This document shows positions 1 through 5,083 of a stretch of DNA of 5,083 bases, in pieces. The stretch lies in NCBI GenBank assembly GCA_964493125.1, contig CAZBMS010000081.1:1-5083 (forward strand), given 5' to 3'. Each line of letters opens with the position of its first letter. Positions within the stretch are counted from its first letter, which is position 1. A program made the translations under genes and the position numbers. The notes under the pieces were generated by a model that was given only the letters and a program-made list of their open reading frames with translations, was not told the DNA's origin and did not search any database. The DNA comes from QGNO01 sp964493125 (GTDB taxonomy: Bacteria; Chloroflexota; Dehalococcoidia; Lucifugimonadales; QGNO01).

Positions 1-67
1 CAAGCTTGTCTAGAGGGATTTCTGTGTGAGGTGTATGTGCGATCGGTTCGTCAGGCGGTTGTTTCAT
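1..67 (-). CDS. 5' end of a divergent gene of unknown function (partial)
   Basis: Reading the minus strand from the ATG at 67-65 gives 22 uninterrupted codons to the left edge (MKQPPDEPIAHTPHTEIPLD, then KL). The start is supported by an AAGGA ribosome-binding site at 80-76 on the same strand, with an 8-nt spacer before the ATG. The N-terminus is hydrophilic and rich in proline, histidine and acidic residues. It has no signal peptide or membrane segment, so the product probably starts in the cytoplasm. Too little is present to name a family. The gene is divergent from the large lipoprotein gene and shares its roughly 150-bp upstream region, so the two could be co-regulated. The reading frame is short enough to be open by chance; the well-placed ribosome-binding site is the main reason to call it. 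Confidence 0.5.
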   Translation of the reverse strand, partial: MKQPPDEPIAHTPHTEIPLDKL

Positions 68-75
68 TTTGATAT

Positions 76-80
76 TCCTT
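76..80 (-). promoter_or_regulatory. Ribosome-binding site of the divergent minus-strand gene
   Basis: On the minus strand the sequence reads AAGGA, then eight bases (atatcaaa), then ATG. This is a near-consensus Shine-Dalgarno at ideal spacing, and it decides the start of the gene running off the left edge. Confidence 0.5.
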
Positions 81-90
81 AGATAGTTGC

Positions 91-143
91 TTTGAATAAA
101 CCTTTGGGCGGGCAGTTTGAATATGTATAATCTTATTTGAATA
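91..143 (+). repeat. Three direct copies of TTTGAATA in the divergent upstream region
   Basis: Exact TTTGAATA octamers occur at 91-98, 116-123 and 136-143, all in the same orientation, with start-to-start spacings of 25 and 20 bp. The first and third extend to TTTGAATAA. They flank and overlap the candidate -10 box. This could be a set of binding sites for one regulator, or a chance product of AT-rich sequence. Confidence 0.35.
104..131 (+). promoter_or_regulatory. Candidate sigma-70-type promoter for the lipoprotein operon
   Basis: A perfect -10 hexamer TATAAT lies at 126-131. The best -35 match at acceptable spacing is TTGGGC at 104-109 (16-bp spacer, only the TTG matching consensus), so the call rests mainly on the -10 box. 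The predicted transcription start near 137-139 would leave a leader of about 80-90 nt before the first gene. The region is AT-rich, so a chance TATAAT is possible. Confidence 0.35.
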
Positions 144-145
144 AG
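132..145 (+). promoter_or_regulatory. 14-bp dyad at the predicted transcription start, possible operator
   Basis: CTTATT-TG-AATAAG is a perfect inverted repeat with 6-bp arms around a 2-bp centre. It lies immediately downstream of the TATAAT box, where a bound repressor would block initiation. Its right half (TTTGAATAA, 136-144) is repeated at 91-99, and in the 8-bp form TTTGAATA at 116-123. Operator function is inferred; no regulator gene is visible. Confidence 0.3.
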
Positions 146-220
146 TTTGTTCTGGCTAGAGGTGATAAGTAAGGCCTAAGCCTGCCAAACGCGAATTTGA
201 TTTATTATGTACTGATGTAA

Positions 221-3200
221 ATGTTGATTATGAAACGCAAGGCCATATGGCTACTTCTCTTCGTCGCAGCACTGTTTGTGGTGGGTTGTGGTGGTGATGA
301 GCAGCCGAAGCCTGTGGAAACTCGGGATATTCCAGTTAAGGCTGAGCCTAGTCCCGATGTCCCAACTGAGTCTATTCCCGATGTCCCAACTGAATCTATT
401 CCCGAGGTATCAGGTGAATCTCAACCTAAGGTTACACCGGAAGCTACCAAAGAATCGATCGTCAGCAAATTATTCAAAGCTGTCACTCCTGAATTCTTAA
501 AAGATGACACCTCTAAAACTTTCTCCCGTACAGATGATATTTACACACCGGCACTAGCCGCACCCGACTTATCCAAAATAGAGTTGGCTTGGATGGGAGA
601 CGGTTTTACCCGGGTTACTGGATCCGCTGGGGCCATACCTGGTCGCTACCCAGTCTACGTTGTTAGCCCAAACACTGCTAATGCCGCTCTTACAAAAGCT
701 GGCAAGGACGGTAGCTTCAATACACAGATAGTAGCGCCCCCCGGTTCTTGGGTTATAGTCAAGTATGACCCGACTGGGGGTGACTGGTTGCATTCGGACA
801 TCCTAGAAGATGATAGACCAAGCGGTGTTAATGCAGCGATAGGCGCTATGGCTCAGGTTCCATTTGATCCGCCGAAGGGGAATGGGGTTCCTTTTGTCAT
901 TAGCGGGTCTACTCAGCCAGGTCACCTTGACTTCACTTTAAAGGGGTCAATGGGTGGAACCTTTGAGGCGGGAGGAGAGGTAACCTTCGAAGGACATGTA
1001 ACCGCATACGTAACGAAGGATTCAGCGCCTGATCTCGTCGGCCAAAGCTTGGATCTACACACCCAACTAACTCCGCTTTTCGATTCTAAAGGGCAGCCCA
1101 GGATAATGGCTAATCAGTTTTTCTCTACTATACTTACACCCTCAAAACTTCCTATAGAACACTGGAGTGGCCCGCCGTTAAGTGGAGGGCCGTTACAAAT
1201 GGAATCGTTCCAACTTGATGAAGGTAGCAGCACTCTCACTGCACCGTTCTCTTTTGAAATACATATTCCGGAGGAAGTAGCAGATGGTGTTTACACAGTC
1301 TGGCTTGATACCGGCAGTGGCATAGGAATTGGTTCCTTAGGTGGACCTCGGCCACATGTGAACCCATTTATGACCAATAATGCGCTTCCTTTCCCGCCAT
1401 TCACCATAGGTTCTGCTGTTCCTTCTCACTTGGTTTGGACCTTGCTTACGGACGTGCCAAGCTCGGATGGCAGCCGAGGATCTGTCGCCGCAGGTGACTT
1501 ACCTAATTTTCAGATCGCAAACCGCATAGCTACCCAAGCTCATCACTTCATCATTCCGCGCCTTTCCAAAACTACTGGGGAGGATGAGGTCTATCGGCTA
1601 GAGCCGTATCTGCCAATGGTTGCCCACGGCGACAGATATATCCCCAATGTTCCTAATATCGCATTTAAGTTTCCTTCAGGCAGGTTGACCGTTAGAGTTA
1701 CTAGGCCTGATGGCACAGTGGATGAACTTGGGCCTGCGCCTTTCATAACTGCTACTACACGCACGCCTGCAAGTGGAGGGGGGTTATTTTTAGATAGCGG
1801 AGGCGGGCACCTTGCGGAGGTACTCCAACTAAGTACCGGCTCTGATTCTTTCGATTACCAGTTTCCAACTTACGGTGAATACACGATAGAGATGGTTGGT
1901 GATGTTGATGACATATATGGAAACAGCTACCAGGGAGGTGGACTGTACACCATCTTTGTGGCAGAGCCTCTGGATATCGAACCTGCGACGTTGCCCATGA
2001 CCCCGTTCGAAGTAGGAGATGTATTGAATCCAGGGGTAACGCTACTGCCGGGTGTCCCAGCCGAAGTGGACGTTAAAACTGCTCTTTATGTCGAATCAGA
2101 TCCTGATCGATTGATTGAGCAGGCAGTAACAGGCACGGCCAACCGATTTGGTGTTTTTACTCCCCCCTTAGGCATAAAAAGCATCGAAATGAATGGTCCT
2201 GGGGAATTGTTAGTGGAAACAACGGCCCGTTATACCGACTCCGATGGTGTACTTTGGATGGGTGCTACTCGCTGGGGGCAAGTTGTTGCTCCTAAAGATA
2301 CACCTTTCATTGCCCACGGTCGGCGCGGTCGCGACAGCACTCCAATAGACGATGTTAAACTTTGGTTTAACAGCCCGCATATTCCGGGCGATTCTGCACA
2401 TGTCAATCTTCCTTTCGCTAATGGGGATATTGCTTGGCAAACCGACGACGATGCTGGGCGGGTGATTATCACAGCTCAGGACACTGAGGGACTTGTGACG
2501 AGTGCGATTAGTAGCTGGGAAAGTGATGGGTATCACGTAGCCATGGGGGATCATAGTCAACCATCTCCCACACTTGAGCAGCGGATACAGAATGGCGAAC
2601 TGCCACTAACCTTTTTTACTAAATCGGGGATGAATCCAGCGCTCGTACCTGAAGATATCGCGAGCTACGGTTACTGGTACGGGGGAATACAACGGCCGGG
2701 CGAAAGAGTGCGAGAGATTATCAGCGACGATGATAATGGGACCGGCTACTGGCGATTTGGGGAGATGTATGGGATGCAGCCTGGTATGGGAAGCCAAGGT
2801 GATTTGCCTAATGACTTCAAGTTCCAGTTTGGCGGTGCAGTATTTCGAGATACGACGCGCAACTTGAACAGATACGGAATTTATGGTTCGCTTTGGGTAT
2901 TACTACCTGAGAATGACCCGATTGGCTCGCGAGTATTTCCACCATTTCAGGGCATAAATGGTGGCCCTAGTGGTGGCCCAATATTAACCCTGGATGGAGA
3001 GGACATTGATGCCTTCGTTGTCCCGTTGGCAGTTCGACCGGGCACTATTTTGGAGTCAGGTGACACTTTTTCATTCTCGGCGCAGTTGGCACCAACACTT
3101 CCTGGGAAGGTTGACTTAACTATTTCAAACTCTGGTGGAATTGTGCAAACGATCTCGGGACGGGCCAACGAAATCGGTTATTACTACGACCCTTCCCAGG

Positions 3201-3712
3201 ATTTCTTGATCGAAACACCCGGGATATATCATGTGGCTGTGAGTGCAACCTTTGACTCCCCGACTTCGGTTGGACCAATGACTGAGCCTTTTCCCACTGG
3301 GACAGTTCTTGGTGCGGTTGAAGGCGGGTTTGATATATACGTTGTCCCTGGAGATAGTCCAAGTCTGAATACAGACCATCCCAAATGGAGTGTCATGGAT
3401 GGGGATAAAGATGTGATATTCTCTATAGTTTCACCAAGTGATCAAAAAGGAGTCGCTCATTTCACAATTGGAATGCCTGGCCATCTTCTGGATACTGGAA
3501 CCGTCGAGTTGATTGATGGTCGAGCCAAAGTCATCTATTCGCCTCGTGTTTTGAGCAAGCGTTTCCCTAACATCGACGTCCTTGGGCGTACGGAATTTGA
3601 GCCAGGGTTGGCAGATACTATTTGGGTCAACGTACTTCTTAAAACGGATAGCGATGGTTTTTACGCACGCCAGTTCACATTGCAAGGCCCCGATCTATTG
3701 ATCCCTCCGTAA
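221..3712 (+). CDS. Very large exported lipoprotein with repeated beta-domains, family not recognised
   Basis: This 1163-residue protein starts with a short basic N-region (KRK), a hydrophobic core and the lipobox VVGC, so it should be lipidated on Cys23 and anchored outside the cytoplasmic membrane. Cys23 is the only cysteine, which suits an exported protein. Residues 26-80 form a Pro/Glu/Ser/Thr-rich stalk with 8-residue tandem repeats. A beta-rich segment at about 129-182 (GSAGAIPG, DGSFNTQIVAPPG) resembles a bacterial Ig-like fold. About four divergent copies of one domain then appear at about 464-583, 591-691, 936-1043 and 1054-1162, most ending in a strand followed by VAEP, VVAP, VVP or LIP. 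Residues 692-930 form a distinct insert rich in aromatic and acidic residues. I see no catalytic motif. The start could be ATG 221 or ATG 230: an in-frame TAA lies directly before 221 and neither has a Shine-Dalgarno, though MKRK at 230 gives the more typical signal peptide. The acyltransferase follows 55 bp downstream. A surface scaffold, adhesin or S-layer-like role is inference. Confidence 0.85.
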   Translation: MLIMKRKAIWLLLFVAALFVVGCGGDEQPKPVETRDIPVKAEPSPDVPTESIPDVPTESIPEVSGESQPKVTPEATKESIVSKLFKAVTPEFLKDDTSKTFSRTDDIYTPALAAPDLSKIELAWMGDGFTRVTGSAGAIPGRYPVYVVSPNTANAALTKAGKDGSFNTQIVAPPGSWVIVKYDPTGGDWLHSDILEDDRPSGVNAAIGAMAQVPFDPPKGNGVPFVISGSTQPGHLDFTLKGSMGGTFEAGGEVTFEGHVTAYVTKDSAPDLVGQSLDLHTQLTPLFDSKGQPRIMANQFFSTILTPSKLPIEHWSGPPLSGGPLQMESFQLDEGSSTLTAPFSFEIHIPEEVADGVYTVWLDTGSGIGIGSLGGPRPHVNPFMTNNALPFPPFTIGSAVPSHLVWTLLTDVPSSDGSRGSVAAGDLPNFQIANRIATQAHHFIIPRLSKTTGEDEVYRLEPYLPMVAHGDRYIPNVPNIAFKFPSGRLTVRVTRPDGTVDELGPAPFITATTRTPASGGGLFLDSGGGHLAEVLQLSTGSDSFDYQFPTYGEYTIEMVGDVDDIYGNSYQGGGLYTIFVAEPLDIEPATLPMTPFEVGDVLNPGVTLLPGVPAEVDVKTALYVESDPDRLIEQAVTGTANRFGVFTPPLGIKSIEMNGPGELLVETTARYTDSDGVLWMGATRWGQVVAPKDTPFIAHGRRGRDSTPIDDVKLWFNSPHIPGDSAHVNLPFANGDIAWQTDDDAGRVIITAQDTEGLVTSAISSWESDGYHVAMGDHSQPSPTLEQRIQNGELPLTFFTKSGMNPALVPEDIASYGYWYGGIQRPGERVREIISDDDNGTGYWRFGEMYGMQPGMGSQGDLPNDFKFQFGGAVFRDTTRNLNRYGIYGSLWVLLPENDPIGSRVFPPFQGINGGPSGGPILTLDGEDIDAFVVPLAVRPGTILESGDTFSFSAQLAPTLPGKVDLTISNSGGIVQTISGRANEIGYYYDPSQDFLIETPGIYHVAVSATFDSPTSVGPMTEPFPTGTVLGAVEGGFDIYVVPGDSPSLNTDHPKWSVMDGDKDVIFSIVSPSDQKGVAHFTIGMPGHLLDTGTVELIDGRAKVIYSPRVLSKRFPNIDVLGRTEFEPGLADTIWVNVLLKTDSDGFYARQFTLQGPDLLIPP
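353..424 (+). repeat. 24-bp tandem repeat encoding the stalk of the large lipoprotein
   Basis: Units at 353-376 and 377-400 are identical except for one silent G/A change and encode PDVPTESI twice. A third, decayed unit at 401-424 encodes PEVSGESQ. The array is in frame, so copy-number changes would lengthen or shorten the stalk by 8 residues without breaking the gene. The near-identity of the first two units points to recent duplication. Confidence 0.85.
1610..3706 (+). repeat. Four divergent copies of an approx. 100-120-residue beta-domain (protein level)
   Basis: Copies are at about 1610-1969, 1991-2293, 3026-3349 and 3380-3706. By eye the first two share an opening LPM, then GD and a P-V-P stretch. 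Copies one to three continue with a strand pair (LTVRV, AEVDVKT, KVDLTIS), a second strand pair around PGELLVETTA, PGIYHVAVSA or YGEYTIEMVG, and a closing strand ending in VAEP, VVAP or VVP. Copies two and four share TDSDG near the end; copy four closes in LIP. Copies two and three are separated by the 692-930 insert. No DNA-level identity remains, so the duplications are old. Boundaries are approximate. Confidence 0.45.
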
Positions 3713-3721
3713 TTGGCGGAG
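3705..3721 (+). promoter_or_regulatory. Small hairpin over the stop codon of the large lipoprotein gene
   Basis: CTCCG (3705-3709) can pair with CGGAG (3717-3721) across a 7-nt loop that contains the TAA stop. The stem is short and is followed by TAATAACTTAT rather than a T-run, so it is not a convincing terminator. The left arm is also complementary to the ribosome-binding site of the next gene at 3757-3762, which suggests a possible translational coupling role. Confidence 0.25.
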
Positions 3722-3758
3722 TAATAACTTATCAATAACATGCTGAAATAATGGTAAC

Positions 3759-3762
3759 GGAG
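3759..3762 (+). promoter_or_regulatory. Ribosome-binding site of the acyltransferase gene
   Basis: GGAG, within ACGGAG at 3757-3762, lies 5 nt before ATG 3768 and supports that start. It is the clearest Shine-Dalgarno on the plus strand of this window. Confidence 0.65.
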
Positions 3763-3767
3763 TTCTA

Positions 3768-4907
3768 ATGAGATATCACGGATTAGACGCCTTGAGAGTG
3801 TTTGCGATGATGATGGGAGTAGTACTGCACGCCTCTATGTTTTATGTGGAGGGTATTGGACAGGAGTTAGGGTATGAACTCACTGGAAGACGTCTTATAC
3901 CAACGTCGGACTTTTTGGGATTGTTGTTTTTCTTCATACACGTTTGGAGAATGCCGTTGTTCTTTTTGCTTGCAGGTTTCTTCGCCCGGCTTATAGTCCA
4001 AAAGAGAGGCTTCTCAGGTCTACTGAGAAACAGATTGGTACGAATCGTAATCCCGTTAATTGCGGGCGTTCTAGTTTACAGTTTGGTATTCAAATTTGGC
4101 GAACTGAATGAACTACACCATATGTGGTTCTTGCGTGATCTAGTACTAATGTACATTTTGTTGGCGGTGATGAAATATTTATCGAGATTGGTTCCAGGCA
4201 TCGTACGGAGAATCGACGAGATTTTCTCTTCTACTGGAAGACTTTGGTTGCTAACGATTTTTTTGCTCCCGGCCACTACTATTGGGAGACCGGGATTTTT
4301 TAATTGGATCGAAACAAACTTGGATCAGGGCCCGGGGCCATTTTTCTTATTGGGGATCTTATTTGTGCTTATAGGTTGGTTCATGCATCGCAATACTCAC
4401 ATACTGGATTCGTTATCTAGAGTTTGGAGAATGCATGCTTTGATTGGCCTTGTAACCTATGGTGTATTCGTTACGATTATGGTAGCAGTGTTATCTGATA
4501 ACTTTGATAAAGATTTAGCTGATGGTTTGTGGATTCTTGGAATGCTTATTCAACCGGTCGTCACCTTTCTATTGGTTATGGCTTTCATTGGTGGCACACA
4601 AGCCATATTCCAAAAAAGCAATAAAGTAGTGAGCTATTTTGTGGATTCATCTTATTGGGTATACTTGCTTCACTTATTGGTTGTGTTTGTCATAGGCGGA
4701 GAAATCATCAAGACTGCCAATCCTAATCCTTTGGTTGGTGCGGGAGTGAATATATTTGCTACTACATTGATTTGTATGGTCACTTACCACGTATTAGTTA
4801 GGTATACCCCTATTGGGTGGGTCCTTCATGGTAAGAAGGGCCCATTTAGCAGATTGTTTAAGCCCTTTTCTAGGGAAGATGTTAGCGCTGAAAATGGTCG
4901 CACTTGA
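3768..4907 (+). CDS. Family-3 integral membrane acyltransferase (OpgC/NodX-like)
   Basis: The 379-residue product is a polytopic membrane protein with about ten hydrophobic segments, typical in length and topology for the acyltransferase-3 family (Pfam Acyl_transf_3). It opens with the family's usual N-terminal signature, RYHGLDALRVFAMMMGVVLHAS; His21 at the end of the first helix corresponds to the conserved catalytic histidine. Other matching segments are the conserved-type RMPLFFLLAGFFA at 61-73, the basic loop RNRLVRIVIP (87-96), HHMWFLRDLVLMY (117-129), which recalls the HLWFL motif of OpgC-type members, and SYWVYLLHLLVV near the C-terminus (295-306). The C-terminal tail after about 352 is basic and cytoplasmic. 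Family members move acyl groups such as acetyl or succinyl onto extracytoplasmic glycans, lipids or glucans. The substrate cannot be told here, and with no glucan synthesis genes visible I give no opgC symbol. It lies 55 bp after one lipoprotein gene and 6 bp before another, so an envelope-modifying role is likely. Confidence 0.9.
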   Translation: MRYHGLDALRVFAMMMGVVLHASMFYVEGIGQELGYELTGRRLIPTSDFLGLLFFFIHVWRMPLFFLLAGFFARLIVQKRGFSGLLRNRLVRIVIPLIAGVLVYSLVFKFGELNELHHMWFLRDLVLMYILLAVMKYLSRLVPGIVRRIDEIFSSTGRLWLLTIFLLPATTIGRPGFFNWIETNLDQGPGPFFLLGILFVLIGWFMHRNTHILDSLSRVWRMHALIGLVTYGVFVTIMVAVLSDNFDKDLADGLWILGMLIQPVVTFLLVMAFIGGTQAIFQKSNKVVSYFVDSSYWVYLLHLLVVFVIGGEIIKTANPNPLVGAGVNIFATTLICMVTYHVLVRYTPIGWVLHGKKGPFSRLFKPFSREDVSAENGRT

Positions 4908-4913
4908 TAGAGA

Positions 4914-5083
4914 ATGAGTAGAAGCCCTGTCCAAAAACTCCTCATCGCACTGTCAGCTTTTTTATTGATTGGTTGTGGAGGAGACGCTTCGCCATTACCG
5001 GATATAAACGCTACGGTTGAGGCTCGTTTGTCAGCTATAGACATACAGGCTACGGTACAGGCGAAGGTTAAGGAGACTATAGA
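4914..5083 (+). CDS. Second lipoprotein, N-terminal 56 residues only (partial)
   Basis: ATG 4914 opens a frame that runs to the right edge; an in-frame TAG at 4908-4910 makes it the first possible start. The protein begins MSRSPVQKLLIALSAFLLIG followed by Cys21, a clear lipoprotein signal peptide with lipobox LIGC. The mature end starts CGGD, as in the large lipoprotein upstream. Residues 31-56 are two tandem 13-residue units (INATVEARLSAID, IQATVQAKVKETI), probably an amphipathic helix or coiled-coil stalk. No strong Shine-Dalgarno precedes the start; at 6 nt after the acyltransferase stop it is probably translated by coupling. Similar ATVEAR-type stalks occur, as I recall, on exported proteins of marine Chloroflexota, some carrying trypsin-like protease domains. 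The functional domain here lies beyond the window, so no function is assigned. Confidence 0.8.
   Translation, partial: MSRSPVQKLLIALSAFLLIGCGGDASPLPDINATVEARLSAIDIQATVQAKVKETI
5004..5081 (+). repeat. Two 39-bp units encoding a 13-residue helical repeat
   Basis: Units 5004-5042 and 5043-5081 encode I-N/Q-ATV-E/Q-A-R/K-L/V followed by four variable residues. They share GCTACGGT exactly but otherwise differ, so the periodicity is mainly conserved at protein level. The array may continue past the right edge. Confidence 0.6.

Noticed and set aside
276..500. Plus-strand 74-codon frame overlapping the lipoprotein N-terminus
   Set aside because: Its repeated LSLFPMSQLNLFPM pattern is simply the 24-bp tandem repeat read in another frame.
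2321..2335. GC-rich palindromic patch containing GTCGCGAC
   Set aside because: It encodes Arg/Gly/Asp residues (RRGRD) inside the lipoprotein and has no paired partner or regulatory context; codon choice explains it.
2210..2560. Minus-strand open frame of 116 codons, and a nested one at 2230-2472
   Set aside because: Both lie wholly inside the large lipoprotein gene, have no good ribosome-binding context that I can see, and the translations show no recognisable signal or domain. They are shadows of the coding strand.
3120..3379. Overlapping minus-strand frames of about 80 codons antisense to the third beta-domain
   Set aside because: Two different frames are open over the same stretch, which indicates stop-poor sequence rather than a gene, and neither product resembles a protein I know.
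3705..3730. Rho-independent terminator after the large lipoprotein gene
   Set aside because: The stem is only 5 bp and the following sequence is not a T-run, so I do not call it a terminator.
4826..5044. Minus-strand 72-codon frame across the acyltransferase end and second lipoprotein start
   Set aside because: It is antisense to a clear lipoprotein signal peptide and the conserved-style tail of the acyltransferase, so the plus-strand reading is far better supported.

Overview
The window looks like bacterial chromosome with moderate GC content. Two predicted lipoproteins with short signal peptides flank a membrane acyltransferase. The N-terminal ATVEAR/ATVQAK repeat of the second lipoprotein, placed directly after a CGGD lipidation site, resembles exported proteins I associate with marine Chloroflexota of the SAR202/Dehalococcoidia type. 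That assignment rests on style rather than a marker gene and is tentative. No tRNA, rRNA, insertion sequence, CRISPR array or phage gene is visible.

Layout: (1) Bases 1-67 hold the first 22 codons of a minus-strand gene that runs off the left edge. It has a good AAGGA ribosome-binding site. (2) Bases 68-220 are a divergent, AT-rich control region with a TATAAT box, a 14-bp dyad just downstream of it and three copies of TTTGAATA. (3) Bases 221-3712 encode a lipoprotein of about 1160 residues that I do not recognise. It has an 8-residue tandem repeat in a Pro/Glu/Ser/Thr-rich stalk, followed by a long beta-rich ectodomain in which I see about four divergent copies of one domain. (4) After 55 bp, bases 3768-4907 encode a 379-residue family-3 (OpgC/NodX-like) membrane acyltransferase. 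(5) After 6 bp, a second lipoprotein begins at 4914 and is cut by the right edge.

The three plus-strand genes are closely spaced with no convincing terminator between them, so they probably form one operon. A reasonable inference is a cell-envelope module: a long surface-anchored adhesin-like or scaffold protein, an enzyme that acylates an envelope glycan or lipid, and a second anchored protein. The substrate and the role of the large protein cannot be read from the sequence. The large lipoprotein is the most novel element here.
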